Below, piece by piece: positions 39,401 through 49,435 of a DNA stretch of 64,000 nucleotides. The DNA lies in NCBI GenBank assembly GCA_018350325.1, contig JAEVLN010000002.1, positions 3,870,295 to 3,934,294 on the forward strand, given 5' to 3'. The notes beneath the pieces were generated by a model. It had not been told where the DNA came from. It ran no database searches and saw nothing but the letters and a program-made list of their open reading frames with translations. The number at the start of each line of letters is the position of its first letter. Within the stretch, counting starts at the first letter, position 1. Both the position numbers and the translations under genes were made by a program. This DNA comes from Globodera rostochiensis. Lineage: Eukaryota; Nematoda; Chromadorea; Rhabditida; Heteroderidae.

Positions 39401-42400
39401 GTAAATGGAGGGCGAAGCTGTAGCGGTGGCTGGTCGTTGTTGGCTGGTGAAGCGCGATTTGTTGCTTCGTCCCAACGACGATGCCGTTGTTGGAGGTGGA
39501 GAGTGCCGACGACGGGGCCAATTCTGTGTATTTTGGAATAAATAAATATGCTTTCTAATTAATAAAGGCACATGCCACCATTTGGAAACGCTAATCTTAA
39601 CCCCCCCCCCCCCAGGGGAAGATTAAAGTTTACATCATTTTGTGCGCTTCTCTTTGCCATTGTCCCTTCCAAACGCATTTGCTGCAAAAGTGTACTTTTT
39701 CCGACCGAAGGTCCGCCGAGTAACATCAGTTTGAGCTTTGGGTACAGCATCGAACTAATAATGATGAAAATGATCTAAGAACATTTTAAAGTATTATTAA
39801 AATTGCATTTTTTATTTTCGAATTTTTGCTCAATTTCGGCACGCCCCCCCCCCCCGGGGGCTATGCCATCACTTTTCCAGTCGTTGTCGGAGTTGGGAGA
39901 GCACTTCGCCCGTTTTGTAGTTGCCCGCCTGGACCAAAGTTTGCAAAGCCGGCTCTTCCCCGCGAAGTTGGCATCCGCCGAGGCCGCCGATGGTCCACAG
40001 CCGCTCCAAAAGGCCAAGTTCGGGCACAAGTCTGTCCAGCTCTACATTGTTGGCCAAGTTGAGCATGGCCAACGAGCTGAGCAGCGAAATGGTGGGCGGA
40101 AGTTGACGAATCCGATTCTGGGACAGGTCCAGAGTGGTCAACGACGGAAACAGCACATACGGCTTGAGCTAAAGTAAGGGTTAAGTGGCGAGATTTTTAG
40201 CAATTATTTTAAAGTTTTTATTCGTCAAATTTTTTTGTGACCTCCAAGAAATCGCTAATGCCATTATAAAAATGGAATTGTGAAAATTACCAATTCAGAA
40301 TTCTCTCGCCAATTGAACTGCTTCACTTCATTTTCCTCCTCATTTACACCAACGAAAAGCAATGCGTTGTTTCCTGTGTTTGTACGTTAAATCCTTTTCT
40401 TTTTTGAATAATTTAAAAATGAATATTTTTGTATGTTTTGCCACTTTTATGACTAAACTTTTTTTTAATAAAAATGCATAAAAATTTGTATATTTTGAGG
40501 ATTTTTAAGCATATTTTGTTTTCAAAAAATGAATTAACTTTTAAGCTAACAAATAATATTGAAAATGTTCAGTCGAGAATATTGTTGTCGTTTCGAGAAC
40601 ACTCAAAATCTCTCTCACCTCCGTCCGCCGCCGTCGTCGCCGCGGGCGTCGCCGTTCCACCACCCAACGGCAGCAGAACTTCCAAAAATTCCAGCGAATT
40701 GTCTGCCAAATTCAGCGTTTTCAGTGCCTCCAAACGACAATGGGATTTGTGCACACAACAGTAGCTGTTCAACAACAATTCATGCTCATTTTGGAGCTGT
40801 TCATCGCCACTCTTTCGCACAACGCTCAGCGAACGTTGGCTTCTGGCCACAGATTTGGACCGACTCCCTTAAGATTTAGAAAAATGTATTTGCCGAGCAT
40901 TTAACAAGAACGGTGGAAGGTTAGACCGAAATGGTTCAATTCATTCGGCAATTGTTTCAAAAATTTAATTATTTCTGAAACGATTCTCACTCGAATGCCT
41001 TGGCATATTGCCCGAAGCTGTGCCATCACCATCGCTCTGCGCATCAACGACAAATTCAGGCAGTGCCTCGCAATACCGTAACTTTTGCCTCAATTGTGCC
41101 GGGTTTTCGCCTCCAAACAGGCGGACCAGCTGATTTTTGGACACATCAAAATGTCGAAGTGCCGACGGCAAGCATCCAACTGGGCCAAGACTGGTCAGCA
41201 AATTAGAGGAAAGGTCGAGTTTGGCAAGTCGAGGACAGCAGCAGGCCAAGCAGGTCGGCATCCGAGCAAACTGAAAGGTGTAAAGTGTAGACGAACGAAT
41301 TGTCCGAAAGCGTCGTTCAATCCCCGGGGCTAAGGACATTTACTGACTTTGTTTTGAGCCAGGTTCAGCAGCTGAAGTTGGTTCAAGCACCGTATTGACG
41401 ACCCATTCTTCTCGGGACTGCCGCCCTCTCCGCTTATTGCTGCTTCAACTGTCGTTGTGTCCTCGTCTATATTGGACAGTTGAATCTTCGCCTGCCAGAT
41501 ATTTACTCTGAATTTAAAAAAGATGCTTTCTTCAAATCAACCAAAAACTGTGCCAAAGAATTCAGCTTAAAAGAGAAAAGCAACGGACCTTTGAATGTCC
41601 GAGAAAAGCAACGGACCTTTGAATGTCCGAGAAAAGCAACGGACCTTTGAATGTCCGAGAAAAGCAACGGACCTTTGAATGTCCGAGAAAAGCAACGGAC
41701 CTTTGAATGTCCGAGAAAAGCAACGGACCTTTGAATGTCCGAGAAAAGCAACGGACCTTTGAATGTCCGAGAAAAGCAACGGACCTTTGAATGTCCGAGA
41801 AAAGCAACGGACCTTTGAATGTCCGAGAAAAGCAACGGACCTTTGAATGTCCATCTCGAGCACCGCGGCCGCCCCCCCTCCTGCGACATTAGCCAAGTCC
41901 TCTTCGTTGTCCGTTGACTGGCGGCTTTTGCTCATTTCGACGGCTTCAGCCGACCCCCTCCGGCTGGATGTTTGTTGATTTAGTGATGGCGAATCCCTCC
42001 TTTTCAGTGTCGACCGACTTTGTCGTTCAGAATTTTCGTCCGCTTCTGCTCTTAAGCTTCAATTTATGGCCCAACAATTTTTCCTTTTTCGAGACTCAGT
42101 TTTGATCTCGACAAATGTTTCAATAAACCCCAAATTAAAATATTCTGTCCTGCCCATTGGCCACAACAAATTTGACGCTGATCTGCGCCTTTAAAAATGG
42201 TCGTCCGGTTTAATTCTCAACAGTGATCAGACGAGATCCTGATCCAGACCATTTTTTAGTCACTGGAAACCTCCGGACTGAATTATAGCTATTCTCTCAA
42301 ACTTATAGTCCGTGTCGGCTTCGTCAGTTTGAACGCTGACCTGCCGTCAGCAGCCTCCCGCTGCCGTAGTCGGGAAATGCGTGCCGCCGACGCCCCTCCG

Positions 42401-45400
42401 GTGCCCGCTGGCCGGTACAAATGGCTTCCCCTGCGCAAATCTTGCGGAAACGCAGCAGCGGCAGCGTTCAGTTCACTGAGCAAATTGTTGGCCAAATGCA
42501 ACTCGCGCAGACAATTCGCTGTCCAAACGGACGAAGGCAATCGACGCAATTTGTTGTGGACTGCGGAGAAGAAGCAAAGTCGGGGGAAGTGAGCCGAAGA
42601 GAACAAGCTGACAACAAAATTGAAGGGCATGACAAGGAATCTTCCCGCTCCCAAAACGATAATTCAAAAATTTCAGAAAATTCTTTCAATTTTAAATTTT
42701 GCATTAAATTCCATCATCCACTCACTTGTTTGGGCAGTTCCTCCAGCTTGTTTTCGTCCAGACAAAGTCTCTCCAGGCATGGCAATTGCCAACCCGCCCC
42801 ATCGGATGGCATTTCCAGACGATGGATGCCATTTTTGGAAAGGTCCAACGAGTTGAGAGAGTGGAGATGGGTGAAAAGAAAGTGGGGGACAGAGCATAGC
42901 TGGTTCGAGGACAGGTCGATGCGGAGAAATGGCATAAAGTGCCAACGATTTACTGCAAATCAAAAAGATTGTACCCGATTTCCAAAACTGGGGGCTTTTT
43001 TTTGTTCTAGGCAAATGCTATTTTTTAATCTTAAAGGAAACATTTCAAATTTCAATTGAAATTCGTGTAATTTTATTTTATTTTTTTCAGACATTTGTTG
43101 AACACCCTTAAAAATAAAATAAAATCGACCCCAAATGGCGTGGAATTTGTGGATTCAATCGGAGGACAGCCTCAACCATCCATTCTGGGCGCAGCTCGCG
43201 AATGCAAGTCGATTGCCAATTAAGCTGACATCCCTTTGAAGGCAAATACTCCGACAACGGCACGGCACAGGTATTGATCACATTCTCGGCCTGCACCAAA
43301 CCTCGAGATTTTGCCTAAAAACCCACCCATTTTTTCACAAATTCCAGTCAATACCAAAAATTTAATCGTTTCCATTCCCAAATTTACAATTTCCTGACCT
43401 GCTCGACCTCCTTCTTTTGCCTCGGTTTGTTCACACAATGTTGTTCACTGTCCTGGTGGACTAACTGTTGGAGGAACAAGCCGACCATTTCAGCGCTACA
43501 GTACCCGCTGCCATCGGCCAACATCTGCCTCAGGGTACGGTTACCGTAGTCAAAGGCACTGCACCGGAACAACGCGTGGAGCACGTCCAACTGGCCGTTG
43601 TGGGCCGCCTCGGCCAAAGCGCCACTGCCATTTGTGCCATTTATTGGGTGACAATAATTCACGTCAACGTGGCATTGATCGAGCAGAATTCTGATGCCAA
43701 TAAATGGGGGGGGGGGACAAATAAATTACAGAAACATTTGGTGCCAATCATTTGTTTATGTTTTTACAGTTATTAATTAATGAAGTTTAGTATGAAAATT
43801 AAAAACGAATTCTTATGGGTATTTCCAAATGTAAGTCATTAACTTAATTCTGGGGTTCAAACCCCGACTGTGTAAATAGAATTTCTAAAATTTTTTAAAA
43901 TATTCCAGATTTTTAAAATAGAAAGTAATTTATCAGTTATCGAAATTGGACAAATTTTCTTAATAAAATCGTAAGAATTTTAATTTTTCCTCTCGGCGAC
44001 GCCTATCGGCATCGCCGATCACCCACAAAACCCCCTAATAAAAATGGCTTTCTAAATTTCTCAAGTTTTTTGAACCTAAAATTAAATTTTTTGAAAAAGT
44101 TTCGAGTCGAGACCCGAGAAAAGTCTTGTCTTTTTGGGGTCTCTAGTCTCGAGGTCAACAATTCTTAGTAAATTTTAGGTCTCTAGCATCACTATCAAGT
44201 AATTAACCACCCGGAATCCGTATTTCAAAAATGTACGGAAACAAAAAATTTTTAAATCTCAAAAATTTAATTTTTTTTTTTTTCTGAAAATTCATCAAAA
44301 ATTCAAAATTTCTCGGCGGCGCCTATCGGCACCGCCTTACTTTAAAAAATTTTGGTACCGAAAAAGTACCTACAATTATTTCGGTACCAGGTGCTTTTTC
44401 GGTACTTTACCGACCGACCGACCCTTCTGGCCCGTCTCTACATTTAACCTAAATGGCATTGTTTTCATCAAATTTTTGCCATTTTACCTGACAATTTCGA
44501 TGGTCCCATTGGCACAAGCGACCTTTTTACGACAGGGAAAAAGAATACGTCAACATTGGCATAATTCCAAAAATGGCATTACCATAAGCGGCGTCTTGCC
44601 GTTTGCCTGCGGCGTGTCGAACAGAATTGGACTTTCCAGCAAATAATTCTCCGAATCCTCAACTCTGAGCATTCCTTTCCGGTGGCTGGTCCCGTTGGAA
44701 ATTGGCAGCTTGTACTTAAGCATAATGATGATGAGAGAGCTTGTACTTAAGCATAATGATGATGAGAGAGCTTGTACTTAAGCATAATGATGATGAGAGA
44801 GCTTGTACTTAAGCATAATGATGATGAGAGAGCTTGTACTTAAGCATAATGATGATGAGAGTGCTTGTACTTAAGCATAATGATGATGAGAGAGCTTGTA
44901 CTTAAGCATAATGATGATGAGAGTGCTTGTACTTAAGCATAATGATGATGAGAGTGCTTGTACTTAAGCATAATGATGATGAGAGTGCTTGTACTTAAGC
45001 ATAATGATGATGAGAGTAAGCATAATGATGATGAGAGAGCTTGTACTTAAGCATAATGATGATGAGAGAGCTTGTACTTGTGGACATATCCTTGCCATTA
45101 TCATAAACACTTCACACCTTTGCTAGCAGTTGTACAACTTCCAGATGACCTTCCATGACCGCCAAAAAGAACCTGCCAGTGAAGGGATATGAAGCTATGA
45201 TCACCAGTGGTGATTCACCACCTCTCTTGGGATCAATAGCTTACGGGGTTCGGGCCTTTTGATCAGCCCCATTATGTGCTCCTGCCCTCCTGATCACCCC
45301 CTCTCATTGGCCATCAATAGCTTACGGGGTTCTGCCCTCCTGATCACCCCCTCTCATTGGCCATCAATAGCTTACTGGGTTCTGCCCTCCTGATCACCCT

Positions 45401-48026
45401 CATTGGCCATCAATAGCTTACGGGGTTCTGCCCTCCTGATCACCCCCTCTCATTGGCCATCAATAGCTTACGGGGTTCTGCCCTCCTGATCACCCTCATT
45501 GGCCATCAATAGCTTACGGGGTTCTGCCCTCCTGATCACCCCCTCTCATTGGCCATCAATAGCTTACGGGGTTCTGCCCTCCTGATCACCCCCTCTCATT
45601 GGCCATCAATAGCTTACGGGGTTCTGCCCTCCTGATCACCCCCTCTCATTGGCCATCAATAGCTTACGGGGTTCTGCCCTCCTGATCAGCGGCATTCAAA
45701 TTGCATACAAACAAATAGCCTTCACAGCAGGCGCTCTCTCCACCGTTGTTGGCAAAACAACAATTTTCGCGGTCCCGCCGGAATTCAAAGAACTTCAGCT
45801 CATCATCGGGATATTCCGCGCCCAGCAATGCTTGAACGATGCGGGCATTTCCGCACCGAAAAAAAAAGAAAAAATTTCAAAAAATTTGTTGGCAAAATGA
45901 CTAAATATTCTTTTTGGCACTTTTTAGTTATATAAAAAAGCTTTTTTAATAAACTTTTATTATTCACCGGCATGCCCAATGAATGGGCAAATTTTTTTCT
46001 TCATTTGTTGCATCCATCAGAAATGGAAATTTGTTCAAAACAAGCTCAACTGTCGCCACACTTTGGGAGGCAACCGCGGCATGCAGAACCTGATCAATTA
46101 GATTAAACAAATCTTGGCAAAATCACTGGGCTCAAATATTTCGGGGTGCGTTTTCATTTTAAAAATCCGCCATCCTTCAAAAAAAACGAAATTTAAATTA
46201 TTTGTCCATATTTTTTATGGCCGCATTTTATTTAGCAAATTAGCATTGGCCTACCGTATCTCCGGTAGGCTCAAATATAATGGAGTGGTGGCCGCATTTT
46301 ATTTAGCAAATTAGCATTGGCCTACCGTATCTCCGGTAGGCTCAAATATAATGGAGTGGTGGCCGCATTTTATTTAGCAATGAGCATTGGCCTACCGTAT
46401 CTCCGGTAGGCTCAAATATGATGGAGTGGTACTGTACGGTAAGTAATGCCCGCACAATTGCCGCCCTGCCGTGTTCGGCCGCCAAAAACAGTGCGGATTT
46501 TTGTTCGCCCGGGCTTCGTCCATTCAAAATTTGCTTTCGAATTGTTTTCGGGCCCAAATCGGACAAAATTTCCAAAACGGCGGCGACCTCTCCGTCAACG
46601 CAAGCGGCACAAAGTCTCTGAGGGGGGAAATTGTAAAAATTAGCAAATAATCGAAAAATAAACAAAAAGAGAAAATGTTAAAATATCAAATGGACCAAAT
46701 AAAAGGCGCCTTCGCCAATTCGTCCCCGCCGGTGTTAAAAGTTGGATGGCCAAATTCCCAAAAAACAAATTGTTTTTCACAATTTTAGGCCACAACTTTT
46801 TTGAGGTTTGTCAAATCGCTAAACTTTTGCTCACCAGTGGCCCAGAAACCATCACAATCTAATACCAAATTCAGACGCGAAAGCTTAAAATTGAGCCAAA
46901 AAAAAATTAAGAAACAAAACGAACCTTTTTAAATTCGAAATGTTCAAAAGCGTTTTAGTCTTTTCATAAATTTTTGCCTTATTTTTCTGTTCTGCCTCGA
47001 CATGAATTCGTTCAATGGTGCCGATCAAAAGTGTGGCCACATCGTGGTTCCCTTTGATTTGGGCCAATTGTAACGCAGAATGGCCGTCCGAGTCGACGTA
47101 AAAGAGGTCGGAACCGCTTTTCACCAGCAGTTCAACGACGTCACTATGGCCCAAAGATGATGCCAACCCCAACGGCGTTTTGACTGTGTCCTGGAGACCG
47201 GCAACAGCGTCAACATCCGCTCAAAAGAGAATTAAAAGTAAAATTAATTTAAATTTCAAATAAAAATTGCTGGTCAAGACTGGTCACCTCCGGACCGTAG
47301 CAAAAGCTCCGCACATTTTGTGTGCCCTCCTGCCGCCGCGTGGTGCAACGGCGTCCTGCCCTCCCTGCTGTCGCGGTCGTTGGCAAGCGATGGCCTTTCG
47401 GCCAAAAGTTCCTCGAGCAGTTCAACGTTATCGTAGGCAATAGCCTTAACCGGGCAAAATTGTCGTTTTGAGATTTGTTCATCAATCAGAATTCTCAAAA
47501 AATGCCACAATTTTAACCAATTTCTTTCTCAAAATTTAAAATAAAATTAATAAATTTTTTTGGTAAGAGTAATATTTTGAAATTATCGACCAACTCTTGC
47601 AGCGTTAAATTGTCAAAAATCGAGAAATTCGGGCGGTGCCGTTAAACGGTTTAGAAAATCACAAATTAGTGAGTAATTAAGAAAAATGACTAATTTTCGT
47701 AATAAACCAACTTTTTTTGGGTTTTCTGAAATTTTTGCCGCATTTTCTTTTAAAAATGCCCCCAAAAAGGACCAATTTAATAAGCAAACCTGAAGAACGA
47801 ACTCTTGAGCTTCCTCATTCATTTGCTGCCCAAAAATGCTCAACGCCGTGGGCAATCGATGAATAGAAGCAGAAAAAGAAGCCAAGCACCAGAGGGGAAA
47901 GCAGTTTTCGAGTCCAAAAGGCCGTTTTGTGTTATTTAATCGCTTTTTGGCACAAATGTCACAGAATGGAATATTCAAACATAGGGCACAAAACCAATCT
48001 ATTAACTGCACACATTGATTTTGCAC
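30492..48026 (-). CDS. lrk-1: LRK-1, LRRK-family Roco protein kinase
   Basis: Large multi-exon gene for the nematode LRRK1/2 homologue, a GTPase-kinase acting on vesicle sorting and Rab proteins in animals. Domains run in the canonical order: ankyrin repeats (47510-43390), leucine-rich repeats (43014-39869), Roc GTPase (39750-38929), COR (38786-35400), kinase (35100-33790) and C-terminal WD40 (33400-30492). Key residues of Roc (P-loop GGPSVGKST, DFDG, THSD) and kinase (VALK, YRDLK, DYG) are present, so it looks active. The stop is TAA at 30492-30494, after YFISIGKGYRS. The Met at 48026 opens the first exon, which ends at a CAG/GT donor near 47791; it is the likely start but not proven. Introns are numerous and carry four minisatellites and a fold-back relic. 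Many exon borders are approximate. Confidence 0.92.
33790..35100 (-). other. lrk-1: lrk-1 protein kinase domain
   Basis: Kinase motifs run in order: glycine loop LIGRGAFGFVFTG (about 35095-35055), VVALKQFEPVE (about 34945), hinge MELAPHGSLDKLL (about 34640), IIYR plus DLKSENVL (split across an intron at about 34485 and 34335), KLGDYGISRFSHPFG (about 34230) with the LRRK-type DYG in place of DFG, FMAPEIMRYN (about 34010) and ADCFSFGMFIYELLTLKQPY. All catalytic residues are present. Confidence 0.9.
35397..38786 (-). other. lrk-1: lrk-1 COR domain region
   Basis: Segments resembling COR are GLPRVLGSLYISCCSREDVK and LLVQKVPASFVTLE (38750-38570), a FRQACLFLHENGT segment (about 38300), GVLCYYDDTFLRDFVFLNPP (38165-38100), LLRKFELALPF (about 37690), YIPPGFWARLSTRLL (37040-36995) and MIELLIPK (about 36190). 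A low-complexity Lys/Ser/Asn insertion lies at 35745-35560. Confidence 0.8.
38929..39750 (-). other. lrk-1: lrk-1 Roc GTPase domain
   Basis: Exon 1 of the domain carries KLKLMLLGGPSVGKSTLLQQ (P-loop) and ends at a GAT/GTAAAC donor. Exon 2 (about 39525-39250) has a long Ser/Thr/Pro insertion, then FRVWDFDGIKQ (switch II, DxxG kept). Exon 3 (39179 down) begins REYQSVQRCFFTRRCLFLLL and holds IVGTHSD (the G4-equivalent THxD). The exon phases agree. The Ser/Pro-rich insertion between P-loop and switch II is longer than in human LRRK2, as far as I can judge. Confidence 0.88.
39869..43014 (-). other. lrk-1: lrk-1 leucine-rich-repeat exons
   Basis: LRR units are seen at 42935-42714 (FLRIDLSSNQLCSVPHFLFT, then SLDLSKNGI), 42560-42400 (NCLRELHLANNLLSELN), 41510-41345 (LNQLQLLNLAQNKVS), 41280-40980 (LAKLDLSSNLLTSLG, LRHFDVSKNQLVRLF), 40850-40600 (LEALKTLNLADNSLEFLE) and 40156-39869 (LTTLDLSQNRIRQLP, LAMLNLANN). 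They precede the Roc P-loop exon directly, as in LRRK proteins. Confidence 0.85.
41581..41853. repeat. 28-bp minisatellite in the lrk-1 LRR region, 10 copies
   Basis: Ten near-identical 28-bp units, CAACGGACCTTTGAATGTCC plus GAGAAAAG. Read on the gene strand, each unit can be cut as GTCCGTTGCTTTT...TTCAAAG, beginning GT and ending AG with a pyrimidine tract between. The array therefore lies in, or forms, an intron before the exon at about 41512. 28 is not a multiple of 3, and the array is open in all minus frames. Confidence 0.92.
44709..45079. repeat. 31-bp minisatellite on an lrk-1 splice acceptor
   Basis: About 12 units of CTTGTACTTAAGCATAATGA plus TGATGAGAGAG, one truncated. The innermost unit contains the acceptor (CTTAAG) and first bases (TACAAGC) of the ankyrin exon starting at 44714, so the array repeats that 3' splice site upstream into the intron (44715-45117). 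Confidence 0.92.
45227..45690. repeat. 50-bp minisatellite on an lrk-1 splice donor
   Basis: About nine units of roughly 50 bp, some lacking 5-6 bp. On the gene strand each holds TGATCAGGAGGGCAGAACCC, then C and GTAAGC. The copy at 45689 is the true exon end (QEGRTP) with its GT donor, so the array copies a 5' splice site downstream into the intron. Confidence 0.92.
46219..46430. repeat. 71-bp repeat with internal hairpin, 3 copies
   Basis: Three units of about 71 bp starting at 46219, 46290 and 46361. Each has the hairpin CCTACCGTATCTCCGGTAGG. On the lrk-1 strand each carries ACG/GTAGGC in the phase of the adjoining ankyrin exon, so these too could act as donors. Confidence 0.85.
46693..46890. 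repeat. Degenerate relic of the fold-back family in an lrk-1 intron
   Basis: It contains CCACAACTTTTTTGAGGTTTG, then TCAAATCGCTAAACTTTTGC and, earlier, CAATTCGTCCCCGCC, recognisable versions of the core and arm of the palindromes at 18415 and 22532. Only one arm is readable. Confidence 0.5.
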
Positions 48027-48575
48027 TAACTGCGTGGGTCAATTGAGTGCCGATGCCGCCGGCAAAAACATTTTCTCGGAGCGGACATTTCAGTATCAAC
48101 AATACGAAAGTGGTCGTTTGAGCCCAAACAAATTTGAACCTTTATAGCCGAATTTGGCATAATTCAAAAGCCTCAAAGAAGGCAAATATTAATTGCTTAA
48201 AAACTAAGCTGTTTAAAGCATTTCAAAAACAAAGCAAAAAGCTTTTCATAGTTCTCTTGGCATACATTTTTTGAGGTTTGGCATTTACTCAATACTTCTG
48301 TTGATTTAGAGTTTTATTAATTTGGCATTAAAAGACTAAAGCATTTGAACCCAATAAATTTTCGAAATGTTAATTTTTGAAACAAGTTTTATTTTAATGA
48401 TCGTTTGTCCCCTTCTGTTTCTTCTTTTTTGTCTTAAATTTCGGCATTTCAACGGCTTTTGCGCCTCATTCAAAAGACACTTTTTTGCTTATGCTTCTTT
48501 GTCGAATAAAATTGCATTTGCTTCCCTTTGAATTGGCACAATTTCCGCCGTCCGCCCCCCCCCCCCCATTCAATC

Positions 48576-48790
48576 AGAAAAGTTCATTCACTTCACCCAA
48601 AATTGCCTTGCCTTGTTCAACAAATATGCGCCGTTGCTGCTCTGTCATATTCTCACTTTTTGTCATCATTAACTTTATTGTTGAATCGCTGGAAATTAAC
48701 CAAAAGTGAGTACAATTTGCTTGAACATCGATTTGATCGAGAGCAAGTCGTAGTTGTCGAGAACAGATGGAATGTCCGAGCTCCAAAACA
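48576..48790 (-). CDS. Possible small gene upstream of lrk-1
   Basis: A terminal exon after a TTTCCAG acceptor (48690) encodes STIKLMMTKSENMTEQQRRI and stops at about 48576. An upstream open segment (48786-48712) precedes a donor-like GT. Another open segment, 48960-48880, is Cys-containing. These may be a short secreted protein or a 5' extension of lrk-1. No family is recognised. The rest of 48027-49435 shows only C- and G-runs (48555, 48823) and a TATAAA at about 49280. Confidence 0.25.
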
Positions 48791-49435
48791 AAATTATTTT
48801 GTGTTTAGAAGGGATCAAAACGGGGGGGGGGGGGGGAATTGCCAATAAATCCGTTCAATCTCAGTGGGACCGCGCGATTAGTGTTGGCATCGGTCGATTG
48901 TTTCGTTAGCGATAGGGCACAAAGGGAGTCGTCCGTTGATCAGTTGGGCGCAACGGACCTTTGAAGTGCAATAATTCTTCTTGGAACCAGCCAAACTAAA
49001 TAAAGCTTTTTTTGCGTAATTTTCTCTTAAAAACAACGAGGTAATTCGATCCGTTTCAGCAAAGTTATAAATCAAAAAGGAGCTTATGATTGGTACCAAA
49101 TTAATTTAATTTTTGGTTGGTTCGCCTGCACTTTAAATGTCGCCGGCGCTCAACTGACCCAAAACCGGGCACGAAACCTCCTTATCACTATGAGTTAACA
49201 TTTTAGATACCGCCATTATTCCAATGAAGTCGAGTTAAAGCATCCGAAAGTGCCATTCTCCACAGTGGCAGAAAATGCTTATAAACTGGCGCTTGCACAA
49301 TCGAGAGGACAACAGCATCAAAAAGGCAGGCATAAAGGGAGGTGAGACAGAGAGAGAGAAGGGCACTGATTGATAATCGAAAATAATTTCTTTTTTTAAT
49401 TTCTTTTGTTTAACAATTCATTTTACTCTGCACAG

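Larger units (their letters stand above)
43384..47510 (-). other. lrk-1: lrk-1 ankyrin-repeat exons
   Basis: Ankyrin-type helices occur at 47510-47285 (EGRTPLHHAAAGGHTKCAEL), 47220-46925 (LGLASSLGHSDVVELLVKSG), 46620-46432 (ALFLAAEHGRAAIVRALL), 46095-45990 (LHAAVASQ, LPIHWACR), 45870-45689 (ends QEGRTP), 45172-45118 (FFLAVMEGHLEVVQLLAK), 44714-44590 (ends GKTPLM) and 43680-43390 (GSGALAEAAHNGQLDVLHAL). Phases fit for 45689 to 45172 (P codon split CC/G) and for 45118 to 44714 (phase 0). The 55-nt exon 45118-45172 is a single ankyrin helix pair. Confidence 0.85.

Noticed and set aside
41567..41935. Minus-strand open frames of 80-128 codons over the 28-bp array
   Set aside because: The array is open in every minus frame and its 28-bp period cycles the frame; the flanking LRR exons end outside it.
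43853..43880. GGGGTTCAAACCCC as a tRNA T-arm
   Set aside because: No A-box or cloverleaf is found on either side.
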